This document shows positions 26,720 to 34,947 of a stretch of 64,000 nucleotides of DNA, one piece after another. This stretch comes from Halarcobacter sp. (GTDB taxonomy: Bacteria > Campylobacterota > Campylobacteria > Campylobacterales > Arcobacteraceae). The notes below the pieces were generated by a model that was not told the origin of the DNA, did no database searches, and saw only the letters and a program-made list of their open reading frames with translations. Position 1 is the stretch's first letter. Every line of letters starts with the position of its first letter. The translations under genes and the position numbers were made by a program. The DNA is taken from positions 1,054,001 to 1,118,000 of the forward strand of contig NZ_OY781470.1 of assembly GCF_963676935.1 (NCBI RefSeq), given 5' to 3'.

Positions 26720-27577
26720 ATGAATAGAGTTCTTTTAGCAGGAGCTACAGGGTATTTAGGTGGATATATTGCAAAAGAGCTTCAACAACGATCTCAATTT
26801 TTTAGGACTATTGTTCGAAACCCAGATAAACTTGAAAAAAATGGTATTAAAGCCAATGAAATCCTTAATGCTGAATTGACTGACTCAAAATCTATCAAAG
26901 AGTGTTGTAAGGGAATAGATATTGTTATTTCCACTGTTGGTATCACAAAACAAAAAGATGGTCTTACTTATATGGATGTAGATTATCAAGCTAATATGAA
27001 TTTGCTAAAAGAAGCTAAAAAAAGTAGAGTTAAAAAATTTATTTATGTTTCAGTTCTAAATGGTGAAAAGTTACAAAATTTAGAAATATGTAAGGCAAAA
27101 GAGTTGTTTGTCGAACAGTTAAAAAAGTCAGGAATAGATTATTGTATTATTCGCCCAAATGGTTTTTTTTCGGATATGTCAGAATTTTTTAATATGGCAA
27201 ATAGTGGACGAATATATCTTTTGGGAAATGGAGAGTTTAGAGCTAATCCAATTCATGGTAAGGATTTGGCAGTTGTTTGTGTCGATGCTATAGATGGACT
27301 TGATAAGAATATTGAAATTGGAGGACCTGAAACGCTAACACAAAATGAGATTGCAACAATAGCCTTTGATGTTTTGGGGAATAAACGAAAAATAACTTAT
27401 ATCCCAGAATGGCTAAGGATTACAATACTCAAAATAGTAAAGTTATTTAGCACAAGTAAATTTTATGGACCAGTTGAATTTTTTATGACAGTTATGGCAA
27501 TGGATATGGTTGCTCCTAAATATGGCAAACATACCTTAAAAGAATATTTTAAAAAATTAAATAATAAAAATAGATAA
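26720..27577 (+). CDS. NAD(P)-binding NmrA-like / atypical SDR protein
   Basis: A 285-residue Rossmann-fold protein. The nucleotide-binding loop GATGYLGGYIA (residues 7-17) is followed by IVRNPDKLEKNG, a DIVISTVG strand and IRPNGFFSDMSEF. It fits atypical short-chain dehydrogenases of the NmrA or NAD-dependent epimerase type. The following ABM-like gene has only a short gap, so they may be co-transcribed. Confidence 0.88.
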   Translation: MNRVLLAGATGYLGGYIAKELQQRSQFFRTIVRNPDKLEKNGIKANEILNAELTDSKSIKECCKGIDIVISTVGITKQKDGLTYMDVDYQANMNLLKEAKKSRVKKFIYVSVLNGEKLQNLEICKAKELFVEQLKKSGIDYCIIRPNGFFSDMSEFFNMANSGRIYLLGNGEFRANPIHGKDLAVVCVDAIDGLDKNIEIGGPETLTQNEIATIAFDVLGNKRKITYIPEWLRITILKIVKLFSTSKFYGPVEFFMTVMAMDMVAPKYGKHTLKEYFKKLNNKNR

Positions 27578-27629
27578 CAAGATAAATTACGTCATTTATT
27601 TGAAATATAAATTATACAAGGAGAAATCG

Positions 27630-27938
27630 ATGATTACATCTATCACTAAATTTAAGTTACCAAATCCTATTACTCAAGCAGAGGCAAAAGATATATTTTT
27701 AAGTACTGCACCAAACTATAAAGATTTACCTGGTTTGATTAGAAAATGTTATGTGATCTTCGATGAGGGTGATTCAGTTGGTGGAATTTATCTTTGGCAA
27801 TCTCGTAAAGATGCCGAAGCAGTTTATACTGAAAGCTGGAAAGAGTTTGTTCGTGAAAAATATGGTTCTGAGCCTGAAATCATTTATCTTGAAACCCCAG
27901 TTATAGTTGACAATATATTAAAAGAGATAATTAGTTAA
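27630..27938 (+). CDS. YdhR-like putative monooxygenase
   Basis: The protein has 102 residues from ATG 27630, which follows AAGGAG by six bases; an upstream TTG (27600) would add ten residues but has no ribosome site. ITSITKFKLPNPITQAEAKD, PGLIRKCYVIFDEGDSVGGI and YLWQSRKDAEAVYTESW match the small dimeric ABM-type YdhR group. It lies between an SDR-like gene and a LysE exporter. Confidence 0.83.
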   Translation: MITSITKFKLPNPITQAEAKDIFLSTAPNYKDLPGLIRKCYVIFDEGDSVGGIYLWQSRKDAEAVYTESWKEFVREKYGSEPEIIYLETPVIVDNILKEIIS

Positions 27939-27967
27939 TTATATTCACAAAGAAAAGGAAAGATTTT

Positions 27968-28585
27968 ATGATATCTTTTGAATTTTTACTCACTTCACTA
28001 GTTGTAGTTTTGATCCCAGGTACAGGAGTTTTATACACTATTGCTACTGGATTATTTACTGGAAAACGTGCTAGCTTCTTTGCTGCCTTAGGATGTACCT
28101 TAGGTATTATTCCTGCTTTACTTGCTAGTAGCTTGGGACTTGCTGCTATTTTTCACACTAGTGCTGTTGCTTTCCAAGTTGTTAAGTATATTGGTGCAGC
28201 TTATCTACTATATTTAGCATGGCAAATGTGGCATTCATCATCTGCATTAAGTATCTCTGAAAAAGATTCGAAAAGTAATTACTTAAATATTGTTATTAAA
28301 GGGTTTATGTTAAATATTTTAAATCCTAAATTATCTATTTTCTTTTTGGCTTTTCTTCCTCAGTTTATTCCTAGTAGTACTGAAAGTGCATTAAACAGTA
28401 TACTTTTGCTTGGGAGTGTATTTATGTTTATGACCTTTGTTGTCTTTATTGTATATGGTTTTTTATCAGGTTTGTTTAGTGCGTATATTTTAAAATCTGA
28501 AAAAGTTAGTGTTTATATCCAAAAGTTCTTTGCAACAAGTTTCGCGGCACTTGGATTTAAGTTGGCATTTAGTGAAAAGATATAA
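27968..28585 (+). CDS. LysE/RhtB-family exporter (second of three)
   Basis: A 205-residue transporter with about six membrane helices. Motifs are VLIPGTGVLYTIATGLFTGK, VKYIGAAYLLYLAWQMW and LNILNPKLSIFFLAFLPQF. It probably exports amino acids or similar molecules. It has an AAGGAAAG ribosome site and follows the YdhR-like gene by 29 bases. Confidence 0.9.
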   Translation: MISFEFLLTSLVVVLIPGTGVLYTIATGLFTGKRASFFAALGCTLGIIPALLASSLGLAAIFHTSAVAFQVVKYIGAAYLLYLAWQMWHSSSALSISEKDSKSNYLNIVIKGFMLNILNPKLSIFFLAFLPQFIPSSTESALNSILLLGSVFMFMTFVVFIVYGFLSGLFSAYILKSEKVSVYIQKFFATSFAALGFKLAFSEKI

Positions 28586-28610
28586 GAAAGTGCTGTAGAT
28601 TAGGAGGGTA

Positions 28611-29042
28611 TTAAGATTCTGTTTTAGCTAATAATGCTTTCATTAATTCAGCTTTAGATTGTAAATCATAATTCATATCTTTTAACCAGTCTTCTATTAC
28701 TTCTTTTTTATATTCTAATTCTTTTTCTCTATAAGATTGAGCTTCTAATTCTTCATCCCAGTTGCCATATTTATCTAAAAATGAATCTTGAGCATAAACA
28801 CCATCTATAATTATTTTTGTAGGCACTTGATTATTGTTTTCATCCAAAGTATATCCATCAAGTTGTACAGATTTTGTAGGTGGTGGAGTAAGAGCTTCTT
28901 TACTAATTTCTTTTAATGTTTCATTAAAATTTGATAATTCTTCAGGTTGATTAACATTAAGATTGATAGAGTCATTTGAATTAATATGTGTACTTAAAAA
29001 ACCAATATTAAAACTATTTACTAAATCATCAATAGAAGACAT
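28611..29042 (-). CDS. Hypothetical protein, 143 aa
   Basis: The start was placed at MSSIDDLVNSFNIGFLSTHI, which follows AAGGAATCTCTC; a longer frame from 29084 lacks a ribosome site. The protein is acidic, with PPPTKSVQLDGYTLDENNNQ near the middle and a helical C-terminus. No family is assigned. It resembles in style the Asn/acid-rich hypothetical at 24608, but no clear homology can be shown by eye. Confidence 0.65.
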   Translation of the reverse strand: MSSIDDLVNSFNIGFLSTHINSNDSINLNVNQPEELSNFNETLKEISKEALTPPPTKSVQLDGYTLDENNNQVPTKIIIDGVYAQDSFLDKYGNWDEELEAQSYREKELEYKKEVIEDWLKDMNYDLQSKAELMKALLAKTES

Positions 29043-29236
29043 GAGAGATTCCTTAATTTTTATCAATAATTTATAATATAACATAATAGATATAAATATA
29101 AAATATAATTGCTAAAATGATTAAAAAATTTACAGTTTATCTCTTATTAATATTTAAATAACTATTATTTCAAAGTTTTTAGAATAGAAATTAAATTTTC
29201 TAAATGAAAATTCAACAAATAAATTTAGGGCTACAA

Positions 29237-29446
29237 ATGGCTAAAAGTCAAAATAATAATAGTGTAAAAAGTTCAAAAGTTGATCTTATCAAACTTGGAA
29301 GTAATTCTACTCCCAAACAATTTTCAAAAGATACTACAGTAAAAGAACAAGTGGTAAATGCCAGAAAAAACGCAAGTTTAAATAAAGAAAAAGCAAAGAA
29401 AAAAGCTAAGATGGCAAAAGCTTCAAGAAAGAAAAATAAAAAGTAG
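29237..29446 (+). CDS. Small basic protein, 69 aa
   Basis: The start was set at the ATG at 29237 after AGGG; a longer frame from 29204 has a poorer ribosome site. The protein MAKSQNNNSVKSSKVDLIKL ends in a very Lys-rich tail (KEKAKKKAKMAKASRKKNKK). It may bind nucleic acid. A similar 3' end, MAKSSRKNNKK, occurs alone at 32045. Function unknown. Confidence 0.6.
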   Translation: MAKSQNNNSVKSSKVDLIKLGSNSTPKQFSKDTTVKEQVVNARKNASLNKEKAKKKAKMAKASRKKNKK

Positions 29447-29546
29447 AATAAGTAAATAATATATAACTTGATAAACTAACTATTTTTTCATACAAAAATA
29501 CATAGATTAAATATAAAATGATTTACTTTCATTTAAAGGCTGTGTT

Positions 29547-29645
29547 ATGATAGAAAAGTATGAAGACCAAATTATATTTGGAGTATTTAGTTTATTTTAT
29601 TATCTTTCATCTTTTTTTGTTTATGTATCAGTATTACATTCATAA
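29547..29645 (+). CDS. Possible small membrane peptide, 32 aa
   Basis: ATG is preceded by AAAGG at a distance of seven bases. The product MIEKYEDQIIFGVFSLFYYL continues SSFFVYVSVLHS, with one hydrophobic, aromatic-rich segment. It lies in a 250-bp gap. It is short and without recognised relatives, so it could be chance. Confidence 0.35.
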   Translation: MIEKYEDQIIFGVFSLFYYLSSFFVYVSVLHS

Positions 29646-29697
29646 AAACCTAAAGATAAATACAAAGGATTAATCTATATTTATAGTATAATAATAT

Positions 29698-30045
29698 ATG
29701 AAAATAGAATTATATTATGATAAAGAGTGTCCTTTTTGTAAATATTATGCTAACTATATAAAACTAAAGCAAAATCATAATCTTATTCTTATAAATGCAA
29801 GAGATAGTAAAAAAACTATTGATGAGTTTACAAAGCATGGATATGATATAAATGATGGGTTTATTATAAGAGTAGATGATAAAAAACTCTATCAAGGTTC
29901 TGATGCTATAATTTACCTAAATAAGATTTCAAAAAAGAAAATCTATTTTAAAAATAACAAGTTTTTTAAAAATTTTATTTATCCTTCTGCAAAACTATTA
30001 AGAAAAATAATTCTTATACTTATCGGTAAAAACTCTAAAATTTAG
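29698..30045 (+). CDS. DCC-family (DUF393) thiol-redox protein
   Basis: A 115-residue thioredoxin-like protein. The active site CPFC is in LYYDKECPFCKYYANYI at residues 5-21. GYDINDGFIIRVDDKKLYQG and SDAIIYLNKIS follow as in the family. The predicted role is a thiol-disulfide oxidoreductase; partner unknown. Confidence 0.85.
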   Translation: MKIELYYDKECPFCKYYANYIKLKQNHNLILINARDSKKTIDEFTKHGYDINDGFIIRVDDKKLYQGSDAIIYLNKISKKKIYFKNNKFFKNFIYPSAKLLRKIILILIGKNSKI

Positions 30046-30159
30046 TTAATTTTAGTAATTGTTATCAAATTTTGTTCTAAAAATACACAAGAAAAAAATA
30101 ATTTTATTCATTGTTTATAATCCACATGATAGACTCCTTACAAAATTACAGGAGAAAAA

Positions 30160-30846
30160 ATGAAGAAAATAATTTTATCAGCAATACTTACTACTAGTTT
30201 TGTTTTTGCACATCAAATAACAGCAAAACTTGACAATAACGTTTATAGTGCCGAATTTTGGGCTCATGGAAAATATGATAGTTTTGATGTAAAACAACTA
30301 AAAGGTGCAACTGCATATGACCAAAATAATCAAGAGATAAAAACGGGGATTGATTATTCAAAAGGTTCACAGTTATTTATGGCAAAAAAACCTTCTATGA
30401 TAGCATTATCATTTGATGCAGGGTATTGGACTAAAACAGATGAAGGATATAAAAATATTGAACCAAGTAAATATAAAGGGATAGTTTTTAATACTCTAAA
30501 AAGTATCAAATACGGAAAAAGATATTTCACTTGGAGTGATAAATTTATAAACCCAATAGGTTTAAGTATGGAGGTTATTCCTTTAATAAATCCATTAAAA
30601 ATAAAAAAAGGTGAAAAATTACCAGTATTAGTTTTAAAAGATGGTGAGGCTTTACAAAATGCAGGTTTTGAAACATCTGATTATGAAGATTTAGATGTAA
30701 AAACAAATAAATTTGGTATTGCATATATCCCTGTAAAATCAAGTGGATTACAAATAATAGCAGCAAAATATTATTCAACTGAAATAAATGATCCAAACGT
30801 TAATAATATAACTATTCAAAGTAGTATTTCATTTGAGGTAAAATAG
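30160..30846 (+). CDS. Periplasmic DUF4198 protein (NikK-like)
   Basis: A 228-residue secreted protein with signal peptide MKKIILSAILTTSFVFAHQ. The rest is beta-rich, with KLDNNVYSAEFWAHGKYDSF, PLKIKKGEKLPVLVLKDGEA and GIAYIPVKSSGLQIIAAKYY, as in DUF4198/NikK proteins linked to nickel or cobalt uptake. It overlaps the next gene by one base. No permease or ATPase is adjacent. Confidence 0.8.
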   Translation: MKKIILSAILTTSFVFAHQITAKLDNNVYSAEFWAHGKYDSFDVKQLKGATAYDQNNQEIKTGIDYSKGSQLFMAKKPSMIALSFDAGYWTKTDEGYKNIEPSKYKGIVFNTLKSIKYGKRYFTWSDKFINPIGLSMEVIPLINPLKIKKGEKLPVLVLKDGEALQNAGFETSDYEDLDVKTNKFGIAYIPVKSSGLQIIAAKYYSTEINDPNVNNITIQSSISFEVK

Positions 30847-31274
30847 TGATTAAAAAATATCTTTTTGCTTTTTTAATTTCAAGTATTTCATTATTTGCAC
30901 ATGGCATCTTTTATGATGTAGTAGAGGGAGGGGTAAGTGTACATATCACCTCTGCTAATAATATTAGTATAAGTGATGCAAAAGTGAAAGTTTTCGCTCC
31001 TGGTGGAAATTTACCATATGCAAAAGGTTATACAGATATAAATGGTAACTTTGCTTTTATGCCTGATAGTGCAGGGACATGGCATGTAAAAGTTTCAATG
31101 TCAAGTGACCATGGAAATCATGACAAAGAGTTTAATATTGAATTATCAGATGATTATAAAGTCAAAGATTTTGATAAACTTCCTATTGAAAGATATCTTG
31201 GTATTTTAAGTATATTAGGGATAATCTTTGGTATTTTTGGTGCATTTAGTTTTTTTCAAAGAAAGAATTCTTAA
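30846..31274 (+). CDS. Periplasmic protein with C-terminal membrane anchor (NikL-like)
   Basis: A 142-residue protein starting at GTG that shares one base with the upstream stop codon (TAGTG), so translation is coupled. Signal peptide about 1-18, His-rich patches (SSDHGNHDKE), an Ig-like carboxypeptidase-regulatory-type fold (ISDAKVKVFAPGG, GYTDINGNFAFMPDSAGTWH) and a C-terminal membrane segment (about 115-136). With the DUF4198 gene it resembles the NikK-NikL pair of nickel ECF uptake systems, here without the transporter. Confidence 0.78.
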   Translation: MIKKYLFAFLISSISLFAHGIFYDVVEGGVSVHITSANNISISDAKVKVFAPGGNLPYAKGYTDINGNFAFMPDSAGTWHVKVSMSSDHGNHDKEFNIELSDDYKVKDFDKLPIERYLGILSILGIIFGIFGAFSFFQRKNS

Positions 31275-31278
31275 AAAT

Positions 31279-31315
31279 AAAAAGCTTTAAAAGATCAAAC
31301 CTTTTAGAGCTTTTT
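31279..31315. terminator. Bidirectional terminator
   Basis: AAAAAGCTTTAAAAG pairs with CTTTTAGAGCTTTTT (one mismatch) around a 7-base loop, with an A-run on one side and a T-run on the other. It serves the convergent genes ending at 31274 and 31314. Confidence 0.85.
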
Positions 31316-31937
31316 ATCTTCTTGAAAAGGCTAATCCTATTCCAAAACTTACAAATAAACTTCCAATTATTTTCCCAAAATAGTTAGTTAATGATGTTTT
31401 ATTAAACAGAACTTTTATGCTATTTGCACTAATAGAGTATATCATCATACAAGCAAAAGCTATAATCCCTAGAATTAAAACTAATAAAAAATAGTGCAAA
31501 AAACTATTTTGATTTTCATTTATAAACTGAGGGAATAAAGCTGTAAAAAACACTAATGCTTTAGGATTAGAACTTGCTACTATAAAAGCTTCTTTGAAAA
31601 GTTTTATCTTTTTTATTTTCTTCTTATTTTGTATGTTTTCTTTTATATGAAATGGAGTTTTAAATAATTTTATTCCAAGATAGATTAAATATAAAGCACC
31701 AATATATTTTATTATCATAAATAGTGTTGTAGAGGTTGTAAGAATAATACCTAAACCTGTTATTGCAATACTTGCTTGTATCATTGAGGCAATACTATTA
31801 CCAAAAGCTGTATATAAAGATAATCTACTCCCATGTTTTATTCCATGTGTTAATGCCAATATCATACTAGGACCAGGGATAATTGAAGCTACGAAAACTG
31901 TAAAAACATAAACAATCCAAAAGTTTAGATCTTCCAT
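31314..31937 (-). CDS. LysE/RhtB-family exporter (third of three)
   Basis: A 207-residue transporter with about six membrane helices. It has SIIPGPSMILALTHGIKHGS, IKYIGALYLIYLGIKLFKTP and VASSNPKALVFFTALFPQFI. It is closer in motif detail to the copy at 22669 than to that at 27968. Substrate unknown. Confidence 0.9.
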   Translation of the reverse strand: MEDLNFWIVYVFTVFVASIIPGPSMILALTHGIKHGSRLSLYTAFGNSIASMIQASIAITGLGIILTTSTTLFMIIKYIGALYLIYLGIKLFKTPFHIKENIQNKKKIKKIKLFKEAFIVASSNPKALVFFTALFPQFINENQNSFLHYFLLVLILGIIAFACMMIYSISANSIKVLFNKTSLTNYFGKIIGSLFVSFGIGLAFSRR

Positions 31938-32044
31938 ATATATTCTTTATATTGATTTAAAAGATTATATGTAAATATTAATTATTTATCTATAAAGCAA
32001 TATAAATAATATCTAAGTCTTAACATAAGTTTGAGCTAGAAAAA

Positions 32045-32080
32045 ATGGCTAAATCTTCAAGAAAAAACAATAAAAAATAA
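32045..32080 (+). pseudogene. 3' fragment resembling the end of the 29237 gene
   Basis: The frame reads KFELEKMAKSSRKNNKK then stop, compared with KKKAKMAKASRKKNKK then stop in the small basic protein. A stop codon lies shortly upstream. It is probably the remnant of a second copy, or a very short peptide. Confidence 0.3.
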
Positions 32081-32212
32081 ACAAATTATTCTTTATTACG
32101 ATAAAATATCTTTAAAAAAATACAATACTTACAATGATTTTACAAATATTTTTATTATAAGAGAACTTATAATCATATTTATACACTCATTAGAAGAGTT
32201 AAAGGAACCCTA

Positions 32213-32788
32213 GTGGATGAAATAAATACAGATTCTAAAAAACTCTTAGTTCTAAATAAACCTAAAGGATATGTAGTAACCCGTTCAGATGAACTTGGGA
32301 GAAAAACCGTTTATGAACTTTTACCCTCTTGGGTATTTGAAGATAATTGGATGCCTATAGGGCGACTTGATTTAGAATCTAAGGGGCTTTTACTTTTTAC
32401 ACAAGATGGTAAAACTGGAAATGCTTTAACCAAACCGGGAAATTGTATCAAAGTGTATGAGATTTGGGTCAGGGGATATGTAAATACAGAGCATATTAAC
32501 TGTGCTATAAAAGGTGTAGAGAGTAAGGGAGATATACTAAAAGTTCTTAGTGTTGAAAAAATAGGTTTTGGTGGAGCAAAGACCAAACTAAGAATTAAGA
32601 TTGATGAAGGAAAGAATCGCCATATAAGAAGACTTTTCTCAGCTTTAAAAGATCCTAAGTTTTGGACTTCTTTAAAGGTATTAAACTTAACAAGAGTAAG
32701 TATTGGAAACTTTAAATTAGATATAAAGAGTGGAAAATGGCGTTATTTAACTCTTGAAGAGGAACAACGATTGATGGAAAATTTGTAA
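32213..32788 (+). CDS. RsuA/RluE-type rRNA pseudouridine synthase
   Basis: A 191-residue enzyme starting at GTG behind AAAGGAACCC. It converts uridine to pseudouridine in rRNA. LLVLNKPKGYVVTRSDELGR and the catalytic Asp in GRLDLESKGLLLFTQDG are clear, as are KVYEIWVRGYV and KNRHIRRLFSAL. It has no N-terminal S4 domain, as in the short RluE type. The exact rRNA position modified is uncertain. Confidence 0.9.
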   Translation: MDEINTDSKKLLVLNKPKGYVVTRSDELGRKTVYELLPSWVFEDNWMPIGRLDLESKGLLLFTQDGKTGNALTKPGNCIKVYEIWVRGYVNTEHINCAIKGVESKGDILKVLSVEKIGFGGAKTKLRIKIDEGKNRHIRRLFSALKDPKFWTSLKVLNLTRVSIGNFKLDIKSGKWRYLTLEEEQRLMENL

Positions 32789-32844
32789 ATAAAAGTCAAA
32801 AATAAAAATATCAGCTATAATGGCAAAAAAACATAAGGAAATAT

Positions 32845-33270
32845 ATGCCTAAGGGTAAAAAAACAGTTATAAAAGAGATAAAGTTATTAGATAATGATGA
32901 GATTTTAATAAACAAAAAAGAGTATGTAATACTAGAAACAACAGAAGATATAACAAGTGCAAAAACAATGAAAATATCATCTAACGGAAACAGAATATTA
33001 AGATTTGATGATGAAAAGAAGAAAGCAACAATAGATGTTAAAAGAGAGATAAATATTGTAAAAGTTACTTTTAAAGACAAAGAAAAGGCACTAGAATTTA
33101 AAAAAACTAATGATAAAAAACTAATTTCACCAGAAGATAAAAAAGAGAATATCTGTTCTGCAAACTCATTTATAAAAGCAAGAGAAATACTTGCAAAACT
33201 TCAAGATAAAAAAAATGAAAATTATGATAAACAAACAGGAATTACAATTTTTTATTTTTTAGAATATTAA
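32845..33270 (+). CDS. Hypothetical protein, 141 aa
   Basis: A very lysine-rich (KK, EKKK, KKE) cytoplasmic protein. MPKGKKTVIKEIKLLDNDEI is followed by short beta-rich segments (RILRFDDEKKKATIDVKREI) and a helical part with CSANSFIKAREILAKLQDKK. It has an AAGGAAAT ribosome site. No family is recognised. Confidence 0.65.
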   Translation: MPKGKKTVIKEIKLLDNDEILINKKEYVILETTEDITSAKTMKISSNGNRILRFDDEKKKATIDVKREINIVKVTFKDKEKALEFKKTNDKKLISPEDKKENICSANSFIKAREILAKLQDKKNENYDKQTGITIFYFLEY

Positions 33271-33485
33271 AGAAAAAACTTTAAAAGCTATTTATCAAGC
33301 TTCAACTTAGAAACAAAAGGGTATAGTGAATTAAAACAGTATAAATATTATACTTGGTTAGACAAGTTTGTTCTCCCCTTTTTCTCCTCTTTCTACATAA
33401 AGTAGAATTTTATTACAGAAGACTTCAATCATTAAAGCTATTAAGCTTATTTATTCTTAATAGTTTCACAAAAAAAGGAACTAGT

Positions 33486-34628
33486 ATCACTAATTATAAA
33501 TTCGGAGTTATTGGAACTTCAAAAAAAAAGGGTGAACTACGTATGCCTATTCATCCCGAGCATTTAGTACGTATTCCAGAATATATTCGTAAACAAATGG
33601 TGTTTGAAGAAGGCTATGGAAAACCCTTTGGGATTTTAGATTCTGTTATTGCTGAACAAACCGGTGGTATAGCTTCACGTAGTGAATTATTTGCTTCAAG
33701 TGGTGTAGTTATTTTGGCAAAACCTATAGAAGAGGATTTAAAAGAGCTTCGAGAAGGTGGCACTTTGTGGGGTTATCCCCATTGTGTACAACAAGAAACA
33801 ATGACTCAGATTGCAATTGAACGTAAGCAAACACTTATTGCTTTTGAAGATATGTTTGCTTGGGGATCTAATGGACAAAAAGGTCGTCATACTTTTTATA
33901 AAAACAACGAAATGGCGGGGTATTGTGCAGTACTTCATGCTTTGCAAATAAAAGGGATTGATGGACATTATGGAAATCAGCGAAAAGTGATTATTTTTAG
34001 TTTTGGTGCTGTTAGTCGTGGAGCTATATATGCTTTAAAAGCCCATGGCTTCAGAGATATTACAATTTGTATTCAACGCCCAAGCCATGAGGTAAGGGAA
34101 GAGGTTCTAGATTGTAATTATGTAACAATCATGCCAGGAAAAGAGAATGAATCACGAATGGTAGTAGTTGAACACAATGGCAAAAGAAGAGCCTTGAGTG
34201 AACTTATAAGTGAATCAGATATTATTATAAATGGAACATTACAAGAACCTGCTAATCCAATCAATTATGTTATAAAAGATGAACACTCTTGTCTTAAACC
34301 TAACTCTTTAATCATTGATGTTAGTTGTGATGAGGGGATGGGTTTTTATTTTGCTAAACCAACTTCTTTTAAAAATCCAATTTTTAAAGTAGATACTATT
34401 GATTATTATGCTGTAGATCATACTCCAAATTATTTTTGGGAAAGTGCAACGCGTTCAATCTCAGCAGCTTTAATTGTACATTTAAAAGCAGTGATGGGTG
34501 GATCTGAAAATTGGGAAAAAGATGAGACTATTCGACAAGCAATTAATATTGAAAAGGGAATAGTTCAAAAACCAAATATATTAAAATTTCAAAAAAGAGA
34601 AGATACATACCCTTATCTTTTCATATAA
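33486..34628 (+). CDS. AlaDH/PNT-family dehydrogenase (carboxyethylornithine synthase/alanine dehydrogenase-like), unusual start
   Basis: Homology-like sequence begins at NYKFGVIGTSKKKGELRMPI. In this frame there is no ATG, GTG or TTG near it; ATC at 33486 lies directly behind AAAGGAACTAGT. A TTG at 33354 would add 44 residues of unlikely sequence without a ribosome site. From 33486 the protein is about 380 residues. The N-terminal substrate domain is followed by VIIFSFGAVSRGAIYALKAH, a Rossmann-type nucleotide site, and SDIIINGTLQEP, VSCDEGMGF and VDHTPNYFWESATR. It most resembles N5-(carboxyethyl)ornithine synthase or alanine dehydrogenase. The start may be a mutated ATG. Confidence 0.78.
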   Translation: MTNYKFGVIGTSKKKGELRMPIHPEHLVRIPEYIRKQMVFEEGYGKPFGILDSVIAEQTGGIASRSELFASSGVVILAKPIEEDLKELREGGTLWGYPHCVQQETMTQIAIERKQTLIAFEDMFAWGSNGQKGRHTFYKNNEMAGYCAVLHALQIKGIDGHYGNQRKVIIFSFGAVSRGAIYALKAHGFRDITICIQRPSHEVREEVLDCNYVTIMPGKENESRMVVVEHNGKRRALSELISESDIIINGTLQEPANPINYVIKDEHSCLKPNSLIIDVSCDEGMGFYFAKPTSFKNPIFKVDTIDYYAVDHTPNYFWESATRSISAALIVHLKAVMGGSENWEKDETIRQAINIEKGIVQKPNILKFQKREDTYPYLFI

Positions 34629-34719
34629 ATATAGCATTGATATTATTTTAGAATAGCTAAATAATAACCCTAATATAAATTAAAAATTGTTATTATAATT
34701 AAAAATTTTAGGATAATGT

Positions 34720-34842
34720 ATGAAAAATATTTTTATTATTAGTTTAGTTGTAATTGCAATTGGATATATGTTTGTTTTGATGAAAGATAGATTTGATACT
34801 ATCAAAGAAACAAATAAAAAGATTGCACAACAAAAAAATTGA
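34720..34842 (+). CDS. Small membrane protein, 40 aa
   Basis: The ATG follows TTAGGATAATGT. MKNIFIISLVVIAIGYMFVL is one membrane segment, followed by a charged tail (MKDRFDTIKETNKKIAQQKN). The ribosome site and clear topology support it. Function unknown. Confidence 0.55.
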   Translation: MKNIFIISLVVIAIGYMFVLMKDRFDTIKETNKKIAQQKN

Positions 34843-34947
34843 CATGCTGTAAAATTGTAACAAGAGATTTTTTTATATATTAATATAAAATCTACAAAAG
34901 AAAGAGTAAAATAAATATATAATATTATTTAATATAAAGGTTTCATA

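Noticed and set aside
33354-33485. N-terminal extension of the AlaDH/PNT-family protein from TTG 33354
   Set aside because: No ribosome site, unlikely composition, and a possible promoter -10 overlaps this stretch; family similarity starts after 33485.
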